Source: an uncultured Lachnospiraceae bacterium (lineage in GTDB: Bacteria; Bacillota; Clostridia; Lachnospirales; Lachnospiraceae). Taken from it: a DNA stretch of 64,000 bases. Shown here piece after piece: positions 9,009 to 17,785 of this stretch. The translations under genes were made by a program, and so were the position numbers. The DNA lies in NCBI GenBank assembly GCA_900554415.1, contig USGU01000003.1, positions 1 through 64,000 on the forward strand, given 5' to 3'. The notes under the pieces were generated by a model. That model searched no databases and had not been told where the DNA came from. It saw nothing but the letters and a program-made list of their open reading frames with translations. The number at the start of each line of letters is the position of its first letter. Within the stretch, counting starts at the first letter, position 1.

Positions 9009-12000
9009 TGAGTGTACAGTGGACCAAAGAACAGCAGAAGGTCATTGATTTGCGTGACAGTAATATACTGGTTTCGGCTGCTGCCGGTTCCGGAAAGACG
9101 GCTGTATTAGTAGAACGGATTATTACCAGACTGACGAAGGATGCTTCTCCTCTGGACGTAGACCGTCTGCTGATTGTGACATTTACCGAGGCGGCAGCCG
9201 CAGAAATGAAAGAGCGAATCGGAGCGGCACTTGAGAAAGCATTGGAGCAGGAACCGGAAAATCTGCATTTACAAAAGCAGGCAACCCTGATTCATACAGC
9301 AAAGATTATGACGATTCATAGCTTTTGTCTTTCGGTCATCCGGGATTATTTTCATACCATTGATTTAGACCCGGGATTCCGTATTGCAGAAGAGGGAGAA
9401 TTAAAGTTATTGCGCCAGGATGTGGTAAAAGAAGTGCTGGAGCGGCATTATGAGACCGGAGAAGATGATTTCCTTACATTTGTAGAGAATTTTGCGGTAG
9501 GACGGGAAGACAGCAGTCTGGAAGGGTTGATTATGCAGCTTTATGATTTCTCGCGGAGTTATCCGGAGCCAGAGGTGTGGCTGGAGGAATGTGCAGCTTC
9601 CTATCATGAAGGAATTTGCGAGGATTCTCTGTTTATGCAGAAACTGAAAGGGTATGTGGATGACTGCCTGGACGGGATTGAAGCAGACATGAATCAGGCG
9701 AGAGCAGTCTGCCTTGCGAGCGGTGGACCTTATATGTATGAAAGTACCATTGATGCAGATTGGGAGCAGATAGCACCGGTTTATGAGGCGGAGACTTTTG
9801 CAGAGCGTTATGCGGCATTTCAGAAGATGGGAAAGTGGGCGCGGATGAGCGCCAACCGAGACAAAGCGGTAGATGAATATCTGGCGGAGTATGTGAAGAA
9901 TCTGCGGAAGAAATGGAAGGCAGAGCTGGAGCGCATACAGACAGAGTATTTCTTTCAGCCACTGGAAGAAATGCAGGCTGATTTTAGCCGATGTATCCCA
10001 GTGGTGGATATACTGGTGGAACTGGTAAAAGAATTTGCGATTGCATTCCGGGAAAAGAAGACAGACAGCAATCTGCTGGATTTTGATGATATGGAGCATC
10101 TGGCAGTAGAAATCCTGACACGGAAAGAAGATGGCAGGCTTGTGCCATCTGAAGTTGCCAAGGAACTTCAGGAGCAGTTTGAAGAAGTGATGATTGACGA
10201 GTATCAGGACAGCAATCTGATTCAAGAAACCATTCTGCGGAGTGTATCAAGGGAAAGCCGTGGAGAAAATAATTTGTTCATGGTAGGAGATGTGAAGCAG
10301 AGTATTTACCGTTTCCGCCTGTCACGACCGGAACTCTTTATGGAAAAATACGATACTTATACCATGGATGGTGAAGGAAGCTGTCAGAGAATTGATTTGC
10401 ACAAGAATTTCCGAAGCAGGGCAGAGGTCATTGACTTTGCCAATGCAGTTTTTAAAAAGATTATGATAAAGGCTGTCGGAAATGTGGAATATGATGAGGA
10501 TGCGGCTCTTTATAAAGGGGCAGAATATCCGGAGAGCAGGGAATGTACACCGGAAATTTTGATTGTAGACACGAATGTGGAGGAAGACGAGCAGACAGAT
10601 GGGAAAATGCTTACTGCCAGAGAAATGGAAGCAAGGGCAGTGGCAGAGCGGATTCATGCACTCATGGAAGAACAGCAGGTGTACGATAAGGGATTGGAAA
10701 AAATGCGCCCGCTCCGGTACGGGGATATTGTGATTCTTACCCGAAGCCTGAAAGGATGGTCAAATGTATTCGTGCGTGTATTGAAAGCGGAAGGAATCCC
10801 GGCATATGCAGATGCAAGAGAAGGATATTTTGGCACACTGGAGATTGGCTGGATGATGGATTATCTGCGGGTGCTGGATAATTATCGTCAGGATCTTCCT
10901 CTGACGGCCATCTTAAAGTCTCCATTTGGTAAATTTACCAATGAGGAACTGGCTGTGATTCGTAATCTGTATCCGGAACTGTCATTTCATGAGGCTGTAT
11001 TGTTGGCGGCTGACTGTAAGCTGAGTCTGCAACATGATAAGAAGAGTGTACCGGAAGCACTGGCAGAAAAACTGAGGAGAATGTTCCAATATATCGAACA
11101 TTTCCGGAAGCAGGTTTCTTATATGGCAATTCACGATCTGCTGTGGAACATTATGCGGGAAACCGGATTCTGGGAGGAGATTGCTGCCATGCCGGGCGGT
11201 GAGCAGAGGACGGCCAATCTGGAAATGCTGATGAATAAAGCAAAAGCCTTTGAATCTACCAGTTATAAAGGATTGTTTCATTTTGTACGATATGTGGAAC
11301 AACTGAAAGAATACAACATTGATTACGGGGAGGCAGATATTTTCAATGAAAATACAGATGCAGTCCGGGTAATGAGTATTCATAAGAGTAAGGGACTGGA
11401 ATTTCCGGTTGTGATTGCGGCAGGCATGGGAAAGAAGATGAACATGCAGGATATCATGGGAAATATGGTAATCCATCCGGAACTGGGAGTCGGTATGCTG
11501 TCCATTGATTTGGAAAAGAGAACGGCAAGTTCTACTTTGCTTAGAAATATGATTCGTTCCAGTATCGGACTGGAGAATCTTGGAGAAGAACTGCGTGTGC
11601 TGTATGTGGCACTTACCCGTGCGAAAGAGAAACTGATACTGACCGGAACACTGAAAAATGCAGAGGAAAAGCTAAGAGAGTATTCTATGAGAGCACCTTC
11701 CGAAGAGGACAGCCTGCCATTTCTGACTATTGCCAGAGCACACAATTATTTTGACTGGCTGCTTCCAGCAGTCATAGGAAAAGAGGACAGCGGTCTCTTA
11801 GATATGCGTGTGATTCCTTTTGAAGAAATCGTGCAGAGTGAAATGGAACGTGAAATGGCAGACCAGATAGAAAAAGAAGTGTATCTGGAAGCAATTCAGA
11901 ATCCGGGAAATCCCTTGGCAAAAAGAAATGAGGCCTATGCAGAAAGGCTGGACGAACAGTTTTCTTACCACTATAAGATGGATGAACAGTTAAAGATGAA

Positions 12001-12646
12001 ATATACGGTATCGGAACTTAAGAAGCATGCCATGCTTTCTGGTTCAGAGGCTGAGATGGGAGAAAGGCTGCATGAGGGAACAAAGGAAGCGATTGTTCCA
12101 AAGTTTGTACAGGAAGAACAGAAGCTGACCGGGGCAGCAAGAGGAAGTGTGTATCATAAGATACTGGAGCTTCTGGATTTGTCAAAAGATTATGATTATG
12201 TTTCACTGAAGAATGCGCTGGAAGAATTGCACCAGCAGGATTATCTGACACAGGAAATGCTGGATGCTGTCTGGGCAAAAGATTTGCTGCTATTTTTTGA
12301 AAGCGGACTTGGAAAACGAATGCAGCAGGCAGCAAAGAATAGAAAATTGTACCGGGAGCAGCCATTTGTGTTCGGAGTTCCGGCAAAAGAGGCAAATCCG
12401 GAAACGGATTCGGATGAAGAAATACTGATACAGGGAATCATAGATGCGTACTTTGAAGAAGCCGATGGTCTGGTGATTGTGGATTATAAGACGGACCGGG
12501 CAAAAGAGGCAGCCGAACTGGTAAATAAATATCAGGAACAGCTTAAGTGGTATGAACGAGCACTGGAACAGCTTACCGGCAAGAAAGTAAAAGAAAAGTC
12601 AATCTATTCCTTTGCACTCCATGCCGTGATTCCGCTGGGGATGTAA
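9008..12646 (+). CDS. addA: ATP-dependent helicase/nuclease subunit AddA
   Basis: UvrD/Rep-type superfamily 1 helicase with a fused C-terminal nuclease; with AddB it processes DNA double-strand breaks. The 1212-residue protein shows Walker A SAAAGSGKTAVLVERI (about 24-35), helicase motif Ia FTEAAAAEM, motif II MIDEYQDSN (about 394), motif III GDVKQSIYRFR, motif V MSIHKSKGLEFPVV and motif VI VLYVALTRAKEKL. The C-terminal nuclease has GIIDAYFEE and VDYKTDR. Translation is coupled to addB through a TAATG overlap, ensuring balanced subunits. All key motifs are intact. Confidence 0.96.
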   Translation: MSVQWTKEQQKVIDLRDSNILVSAAAGSGKTAVLVERIITRLTKDASPLDVDRLLIVTFTEAAAAEMKERIGAALEKALEQEPENLHLQKQATLIHTAKIMTIHSFCLSVIRDYFHTIDLDPGFRIAEEGELKLLRQDVVKEVLERHYETGEDDFLTFVENFAVGREDSSLEGLIMQLYDFSRSYPEPEVWLEECAASYHEGICEDSLFMQKLKGYVDDCLDGIEADMNQARAVCLASGGPYMYESTIDADWEQIAPVYEAETFAERYAAFQKMGKWARMSANRDKAVDEYLAEYVKNLRKKWKAELERIQTEYFFQPLEEMQADFSRCIPVVDILVELVKEFAIAFREKKTDSNLLDFDDMEHLAVEILTRKEDGRLVPSEVAKELQEQFEEVMIDEYQDSNLIQETILRSVSRESRGENNLFMVGDVKQSIYRFRLSRPELFMEKYDTYTMDGEGSCQRIDLHKNFRSRAEVIDFANAVFKKIMIKAVGNVEYDEDAALYKGAEYPESRECTPEILIVDTNVEEDEQTDGKMLTAREMEARAVAERIHALMEEQQVYDKGLEKMRPLRYGDIVILTRSLKGWSNVFVRVLKAEGIPAYADAREGYFGTLEIGWMMDYLRVLDNYRQDLPLTAILKSPFGKFTNEELAVIRNLYPELSFHEAVLLAADCKLSLQHDKKSVPEALAEKLRRMFQYIEHFRKQVSYMAIHDLLWNIMRETGFWEEIAAMPGGEQRTANLEMLMNKAKAFESTSYKGLFHFVRYVEQLKEYNIDYGEADIFNENTDAVRVMSIHKSKGLEFPVVIAAGMGKKMNMQDIMGNMVIHPELGVGMLSIDLEKRTASSTLLRNMIRSSIGLENLGEELRVLYVALTRAKEKLILTGTLKNAEEKLREYSMRAPSEEDSLPFLTIARAHNYFDWLLPAVIGKEDSGLLDMRVIPFEEIVQSEMEREMADQIEKEVYLEAIQNPGNPLAKRNEAYAERLDEQFSYHYKMDEQLKMKYTVSELKKHAMLSGSEAEMGERLHEGTKEAIVPKFVQEEQKLTGAARGSVYHKILELLDLSKDYDYVSLKNALEELHQQDYLTQEMLDAVWAKDLLLFFESGLGKRMQQAAKNRKLYREQPFVFGVPAKEANPETDSDEEILIQGIIDAYFEEADGLVIVDYKTDRAKEAAELVNKYQEQLKWYERALEQLTGKKVKEKSIYSFALHAVIPLGM

Positions 12647-12730
12647 GCGTATTCCTTTAAAGAAGACGATATAAAAATACCGTATAAAAAATACCATATG
12701 GGAAATACTCCTGAAAAAGGAGTTGATGGT

Positions 12731-12922
12731 ATGGAAGAAAAAAAGAAGATTCGCCGGGAAGATATTCCTTATCTGGAAGAAAAAGAGCGCAGAAAATACG
12801 AAGTGGCAGAAGAACTGGGACTTCTGGATAAAGTGCTGGAAGATGGGTGGCGCTCCTTAACGTCCAAGGAAACGGGAAGAATCGGTGGTATTATTTCAAA
12901 AAAAATAATCTCCAGAGAATAA
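12731..12922 (+). CDS. Small acid-soluble spore protein, alpha/beta type-like
   Basis: A 63-residue protein whose C-terminal half (VAEELGLLDKVLEDGWRSL then TSKETGRIGGIISKKI) follows the alpha/beta SASP pattern: a helix with a GPR-protease-like region, then a glycine-rich segment and basic helix. These proteins coat and protect spore DNA. The ATG at 12731 is 9 nt after AAGGAG. The charged N-terminal extension (EEKKKIRREDIPYLEEKERR) is longer than in classical SASPs but is seen in the clostridial group. Placement after the addAB repair genes is compatible with a DNA-protective role, though it is probably transcribed separately in the forespore; no convincing sigma-G promoter was identified. Confidence 0.75.
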   Translation: MEEKKKIRREDIPYLEEKERRKYEVAEELGLLDKVLEDGWRSLTSKETGRIGGIISKKIISRE

Positions 12923-12996
12923 GAAGGTTACGATAAATAAGAAAGTTACCATAATGTTAACTAATATAAAATAATATGAATATTTTGTGAGTTCTG

Positions 12997-13025
12997 TTGA
13001 AAAAGCAAAAGCCTTTTGATATAAT
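12997..13025 (+). promoter_or_regulatory. Sigma-A promoter for the glycosyltransferase gene
   Basis: TTGAAA (12997-13002) and a perfect TATAAT (13020-13025) separated by 17 bp. The start codon of the next gene is at 13060, giving a leader of about 28 nt. Confidence 0.8.
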
Positions 13026-13059
13026 CGCTAAGCTTAGAAAAGAATGAACGGGTGACGCT

Positions 13060-13740
13060 ATGGACACGAAAATGAATGTGTTGGGGATTGAAGTCAATAA
13101 TTACACTGCAAAAGAAGCAATGGAGACCATTGCCGGATATATGCAGGAAGAACCGGTTAGTCTTGTGGAAGTGGTGACGGCAGATTCGGTGATACGCATG
13201 TCACAGAGTGAAGCAATGTGCGAGAAACTGGAACAGATGGATTTAATCATGCCGGGCGACAAAGCAATACTGGAAGCCATGGAAGTCAGTGACAGGAAGA
13301 AACTTCAGGAAGCTGAGAAACATACATTTATCAAATTGTTGATGAGCTATCTGCACAGAAATAATACCAAAGTATTTTTGATGGCTGATACAGAGGAAGA
13401 TATGAAAGAACTGCAGTCCCGCATGGAATATAGATATAAGAGTATTGAGGTTGTAGGTGCAGCTCTGGTGCCGGGACAGAATGATATGTATGATATGATC
13501 ATCAATCAGATAAATGGAGCGGAGGCACAGTGTATTATAGCAAGTGTTGCTTCAGAGAATCAGGAGGCATTTATCTGCAAGTGCAGGAATGTTCTGAATG
13601 TGCGGATCTGGATTGGAATCAGCAGGACAGCAGCAATGCTTGTAGAAAAAGAAAAGCTGACGGAACGAATGTTTGTGTTTGCGGGTAGTAAGATTTTGAA
13701 AAGAAAGGTTATAAAAGAAAAAAAGAAGCGAAATGCATAA
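13060..13740 (+). CDS. WecG/TagA/CpsF-family glycosyltransferase-like protein
   Basis: This 226-residue protein follows the WecG/TagA/CpsF pattern: start NVLGIEVNNYTAKEAMETI, a central VVTADSVIRMS and LIMPGD segment where family members carry TPN...ALRD and ADG, then KVFLMADTEEDMKELQ and a C-terminal WIGIS. Family members transfer N-acetylmannosaminuronic acid or ManNAc to lipid-linked precursors of wall polymers. The canonical Asp/Gly-rich acceptor motif is altered (MPGDKA rather than ADGxG), so activity may be diverged. It has its own promoter and terminator, that is, it is a single-gene unit. Confidence 0.7.
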   Translation: MDTKMNVLGIEVNNYTAKEAMETIAGYMQEEPVSLVEVVTADSVIRMSQSEAMCEKLEQMDLIMPGDKAILEAMEVSDRKKLQEAEKHTFIKLLMSYLHRNNTKVFLMADTEEDMKELQSRMEYRYKSIEVVGAALVPGQNDMYDMIINQINGAEAQCIIASVASENQEAFICKCRNVLNVRIWIGISRTAAMLVEKEKLTERMFVFAGSKILKRKVIKEKKKRNA

Positions 13741-13768
13741 AAAGATGCAATTTGCTCTTTTTTTTTTT
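13728..13768 (+). terminator. Rho-independent terminator
   Basis: Arms GCGAAATGCAT (13728-13738) and ATGCAATTTGC (13745-13755) pair with one bulge, followed by a run of twelve T from 13757. The 5' arm overlaps the final codons of the glycosyltransferase gene. Confidence 0.9.
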
Positions 13769-13864
13769 GGTCATTTGTATTAAAGTATAATTTAGGTATA
13801 TGTGCAATTAGTCAGATGGAACATGGAAACATTGTGAAAACTGTATAATAATGGAGGGAAGAGC

Positions 13865-14956
13865 ATGATATCGAATCAGATACTACAAAACACGCTGGAT
13901 GGACTGAAGACTATTACTAGAATAGATTTGGGTGTTGTGGATATAGAAGGAAAGACATTGGCAACTACTTTTGCCCAACCGCGTGATTGTGTAAAGGAAG
14001 TAAAGGCGTTTGTAGAATCGCCGGCAGAAAGTCAGGTGATTCAGGGCTTTCAGTTTTTCAAGGTATATGACGAACAGCAGCTGGAGTATGTTCTGATTGC
14101 AAATGGAGGGAATGATGATGTGTACATGGTTGGCAAGATGGCTGTGTTTCAGATTCAGAACCTTTTAGTGGCTTATAAAGAGCGGTTTGACAAGGATAAT
14201 TTTGTCAAAAATCTGTTGTTAGACAATCTTTTACTGATTGATATTTACAATAGAGCCAAAAAATTACATATTGACACAGAGGCGAAACGTGTTATCTTTA
14301 TAGTTGAGACTTCTCATGAACGGGATGTAGCCGCACTTGATAAATTAAGAGGCTTACTTGGCAATAAGTCCAGGGATTTCATTACCGCTGTGGATGAGAA
14401 GAACATTATTGTTGTAAAGGAACTTGAGGTGGGAGACGGTTATCCGGAGGTAGACCAGACTGCGGCAGATATTCTGGAACTGCTGAAAGCGGAGGACTGT
14501 GAGGAGAGTGTACGGGTTGCTTACGGAACTATCGTACACGATATAAAAGAAGTTTCCAAATCGTATAAGGAAGCCAAGCTGGCATTGGATGTAGGAAAGA
14601 TATTCTCAGAAGAAAAAGAGATTGTGGCATACAGCACACTTGGAATAGGCAGATTGATTTATCAGCTTCCAATTCCTCTCTGTAAGATGTTTATTAAGGA
14701 AATTTTTGCAGAGCGCTCGCCGGATGAATTCGACGAGGAAACGCTGGTTACTATCAACAAGTTTTTTGAGAACAGTCTGAATGTATCTGAGACTTCAAGA
14801 CAATTGTATATTCATAGAAATACATTGGTATATCGTCTTGATAAGTTGCAAAAGAGTACAGGACTGGACCTTCGTACATTTGAGGACGCGATTACATTCA
14901 AGATTGCACTGATGGTTGTCAAGTATATGAAGTATATGGAGACGCAGGAGTATTAA
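13865..14956 (+). CDS. CdaR/PucR-family transcriptional regulator
   Basis: The 363-residue protein begins with a sensor-like region (IDLGVVDIEGKTLATT, a PAS/CdaR-type diacid-binding style fold), then a central GGDEF-related segment found in PucR regulators (VRVAYGTIVHDIKEVSKSYK with KLALDVG), and ends with the HTH_30 domain NVSETSRQLYIHRNTLVYRL. This final motif is diagnostic for the PucR/CdaR group. It may respond to a small organic acid or carbohydrate; the ligand cannot be read from the sequence. ftsE starts 17 nt after its stop codon, so it may be co-transcribed with the cell-division genes, an arrangement that hints at a wall-related role but does not prove it. Confidence 0.85.
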   Translation: MISNQILQNTLDGLKTITRIDLGVVDIEGKTLATTFAQPRDCVKEVKAFVESPAESQVIQGFQFFKVYDEQQLEYVLIANGGNDDVYMVGKMAVFQIQNLLVAYKERFDKDNFVKNLLLDNLLLIDIYNRAKKLHIDTEAKRVIFIVETSHERDVAALDKLRGLLGNKSRDFITAVDEKNIIVVKELEVGDGYPEVDQTAADILELLKAEDCEESVRVAYGTIVHDIKEVSKSYKEAKLALDVGKIFSEEKEIVAYSTLGIGRLIYQLPIPLCKMFIKEIFAERSPDEFDEETLVTINKFFENSLNVSETSRQLYIHRNTLVYRLDKLQKSTGLDLRTFEDAITFKIALMVVKYMKYMETQEY

Positions 14957-14972
14957 TAAACAGGAGGAGCAT

Positions 14973-15650
14973 ATGATAGAATTAAAGGACGTTACGAAAG
15001 AATATTCCAAGGGAATTTCTGCTTTGAACGACATTAATTTAAAGATTGAACAAGGGGAATTTGTCTTCATTGTTGGAGACAGTGGGTCCGGGAAATCCAC
15101 ATTAATTAAACTGTTATTGAAGGAAATCGATCCTACATCGGGAACGATTATTGTCAACGGACAGAATCTGTCAAGATTGAAACACCGTCACATCCCACAG
15201 TACCGTCGTAGTATTGGGGTGGTGTTCCAGGATTTTCGACTTTTAAAAGACCGGAATATTTATGAAAATATTGCATTTGCACAGAGAGTGACAGAAAAGT
15301 CTACCCGTGTAATCAAGAAGAAGGTACCGGCAGCATTGTCGCTGGTGGGACTTGCACAGAAGTATAAAGCATATCCAAAGGAGCTTTCCGGTGGAGAACA
15401 GCAGAGAGTAGCTATTGCCAGAGCAGTGGTAAATGAACCTGCAATTCTGCTCTGCGATGAGCCAACTGGTAACCTTGACCCGACAAATTCATGGGAGATT
15501 ATGAAACTTCTGGAAGAGGCTAATGAACGTGGGACAACAGTTCTGGTCGTAACACATAACCAGGAAATCGTAAATGAAATGCAGAAACGTGTAATTACAA
15601 TGAAAAAGGGAGTTATTGTAAGCGACGAACGAAAAGGTGGGTATAAATAA
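14973..15650 (+). CDS. ftsE: Cell division ABC transporter ATPase FtsE
   Basis: Cytoplasmic ATPase that, with FtsX, activates peptidoglycan hydrolases across the membrane. The 225-residue protein has Walker A GDSGSGKST (about 35-43), Q loop VFQDFRLL, the ABC signature LSGGEQQRVAIARA, Walker B ILLCDEPTGNLDP and the H-loop VVTHN. An AGGAGGAG ribosome binding site precedes the ATG. The stop codon overlaps the ftsX start (TAATG). Confidence 0.97.
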   Translation: MIELKDVTKEYSKGISALNDINLKIEQGEFVFIVGDSGSGKSTLIKLLLKEIDPTSGTIIVNGQNLSRLKHRHIPQYRRSIGVVFQDFRLLKDRNIYENIAFAQRVTEKSTRVIKKKVPAALSLVGLAQKYKAYPKELSGGEQQRVAIARAVVNEPAILLCDEPTGNLDPTNSWEIMKLLEEANERGTTVLVVTHNQEIVNEMQKRVITMKKGVIVSDERKGGYK

Positions 15651-16561
15651 TGAGAATAAGTACAGTAGGATATTCGGTAAAGCAAGGGGTAAAGAATATC
15701 GGCAGAAATAAGATGTTTTCCCTGGCCTCAATTGCGACTATGTCAGCATGTATTTTCGTGTTTGGACTGTTCTTTGCAATTATTATGAATTTTCAGCACA
15801 TTGTGCATAAAGCAGAGGAAAGTGTAGCAATTACCGTATTTTTTGATGAAGAAGCAACAGAGAGTCAGAAAGATAAAATTGGTGAAAAATTAAAAGAACA
15901 GGCCGGAGTCCGGGAAGTAAATTATGTTTCGGCAGAGAAAGCCTGGGACTCCTTCCAGAAGGAATATTTCGGGGAAAATGCAAGCGAAGCAGCAGAAGGC
16001 TTTAAGGATGATAATCCGCTTGCAAATTCTGATAACTATGAAGTATATCTGGATGATGTGTCTGTACAGTCTGATCTGGTAACCTATGCAGAATCACTTC
16101 CGGGTGTGCAGAAGGTTAAGAAGTCAGAAGTAGTGGCAAATACGTTGACCAGTGTCAACCGTCTTGTATGGTATGCATCTGTTGTTTTAATCGGCATTTT
16201 GCTTGCGATTTCTGTATTCCTCATCAGCAATACAGTAACCATGGGTATTGCAGTTCGTAGAGAAGAGATTGCGATTATGAAATACATTGGTGCAAAGGAC
16301 AGTTTCGTCCGTATGCCATTTATCATCGAAGGTGTTACCATTGGATTTATTGGGGCTGTGATTCCGCTCGTTATTTTCTATTTTGTGTATAACAAAGCAA
16401 TTGACTATATTTTATCCAAATTCTCATTGCTGAAGAATATTTTGGATTTCCTCCCGGTTACAGAAGTATATCATACACTTCTTCCGGCAGGGCTTCTTCT
16501 CGGAATTGGAATTGGATTGTTAGGAAGTGTATTTACAATCAGAAAACATCTGAGAGTGTAA
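15650..16561 (+). CDS. ftsX: Cell division ABC transporter permease FtsX
   Basis: Integral membrane partner of FtsE, 303 residues. The first membrane segment (about 22-45, IATMSACIFVFGLFFAIIM) is followed by the extracellular loop (about 50-170) that contacts the hydrolase activator, then three C-terminal membrane segments in the FtsX/MacB fold (VLIGILLAISVFLIS, IEGVTIGFIGAVIPLVIF, LLLGIGIGLLGSVF). Direct translational coupling to ftsE and proximity to an EnvC-like M23 hydrolase gene match the expected FtsEX-hydrolase module. Confidence 0.96.
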   Translation: MRISTVGYSVKQGVKNIGRNKMFSLASIATMSACIFVFGLFFAIIMNFQHIVHKAEESVAITVFFDEEATESQKDKIGEKLKEQAGVREVNYVSAEKAWDSFQKEYFGENASEAAEGFKDDNPLANSDNYEVYLDDVSVQSDLVTYAESLPGVQKVKKSEVVANTLTSVNRLVWYASVVLIGILLAISVFLISNTVTMGIAVRREEIAIMKYIGAKDSFVRMPFIIEGVTIGFIGAVIPLVIFYFVYNKAIDYILSKFSLLKNILDFLPVTEVYHTLLPAGLLLGIGIGLLGSVFTIRKHLRV

Positions 16562-16598
16562 TCAATGAGGGCAGTTATACAGAAATAAGGGGATAAGT

Positions 16599-17705
16599 AT
16601 GAAAAAAAGGAACAAAGCAGTAAGTCTTTTGCTGGCTGGTGTGTTATGTTTCTCATCTATTGCTACCGTACATGCGGATGATTTGTCGGATGCGAAGCAA
16701 GAACAGCAGGAACTGGAAGAACAGAAGAAAGCCGCAGAGGATGAAAAACAGCAACTGGTAAGCCGTCTGGAGTCGATTACATCAGAAGTGGAAGATACGG
16801 AAATGCAACTGGAGGCAAAGGAGTTGGAAATCAGTGAGACGCAAGATAAGCTGGATTTGGCGAAGATTAATGAGTCTGAACAGTATGCAAGCATGAAAAT
16901 CCGTATTAAATATATGTATGAGAACGGAGATTCTCAGGTGATTCAGATACTCTTTGAGGCGAAATCCATCGGAGATTTTCTGAATAAGGCTGAATACATA
17001 CAACAGGTGACTGATTACGACAGACAGAAGCTGGAAGAGTTTCAGGAAACTGTAAAAGAAATTGAGGATACTGAGGCAAAGCTGAAAGAAGAAGAGACAG
17101 AGCTGACAGCACTCAGGGATGATTTGATCAATAAAAAGGATGAAGTCGAAAGTCTGGTTGCTGAGATTACAGAGAAAGTGTCGGATTTGGATAGTCAGCT
17201 CACGGAAAGCACCAAGAAAGTAAATGAACTGATTGCAGCGGCAGAAGCAAGAAAGAAACAGCAGCAGGCAGCTGCAAGCACCGGTACGGCAGGTCCATCC
17301 CAGATTATTGGAAATGGTGTGCTGGCATGGCCGACTACAAGTACCAGAGTAACCAGTACCTATGGCTGGAGAACTGCTCCGGTTGCGGGAGCAACGTCAC
17401 TGCATGATGCCATTGATATTGGGGCACCGATTGGAAGCCCGGTTTATGCAGCAGCAGATGGTACCGTAATTACAGCAAAGACGGGGTATAATGGTGGACG
17501 TGGCAATTATGTAATGATTGACCATGGAAATGGACTGGTAACCCGTTATCAGCATTTGAACAGTTTCTATGTATCGGTAGGTCAGACAGTGACGAAGGGA
17601 CAGAATATTGCAGAAGTAGGAAATACAGGTGCAAGTTCCGGCCCACATCTGGACTTTGCAATCTATGTGAATGGAAAGACAGTAGACCCGCTTACATATT
17701 ACTAA
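16599..17705 (+). CDS. Coiled-coil M23 murein hydrolase (EnvC/PcsB-like)
   Basis: Secreted peptidoglycan endopeptidase or hydrolase activator. A signal peptide (KKRNKAVSLLLAGVLCFSSIATVHA) precedes a long coiled coil (about 27-225, rich in E, K, Q) and a C-terminal LytM/M23 domain. The metal-binding motif is visible as LHDAIDIGAP (H-x3-D, first ligands) and GPHLDFAIYVNG (H-x-D in place of the usual H-x-H). The first motif normally begins with H-x3-D and the last with H-x-H; the Asp change could reduce metal binding, making this an activator rather than an active enzyme. Position directly after ftsX supports it as the FtsEX-controlled partner. Confidence 0.85.
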   Translation: MKKRNKAVSLLLAGVLCFSSIATVHADDLSDAKQEQQELEEQKKAAEDEKQQLVSRLESITSEVEDTEMQLEAKELEISETQDKLDLAKINESEQYASMKIRIKYMYENGDSQVIQILFEAKSIGDFLNKAEYIQQVTDYDRQKLEEFQETVKEIEDTEAKLKEEETELTALRDDLINKKDEVESLVAEITEKVSDLDSQLTESTKKVNELIAAAEARKKQQQAAASTGTAGPSQIIGNGVLAWPTTSTRVTSTYGWRTAPVAGATSLHDAIDIGAPIGSPVYAAADGTVITAKTGYNGGRGNYVMIDHGNGLVTRYQHLNSFYVSVGQTVTKGQNIAEVGNTGASSGPHLDFAIYVNGKTVDPLTYY

Positions 17706-17785
17706 AGTTTATAAGAAAATGTGGAAGCGTTTTATTACGAATGAAAATCATGGCAGTATAAAATTTATTTGTGAAGGCAGGATAT

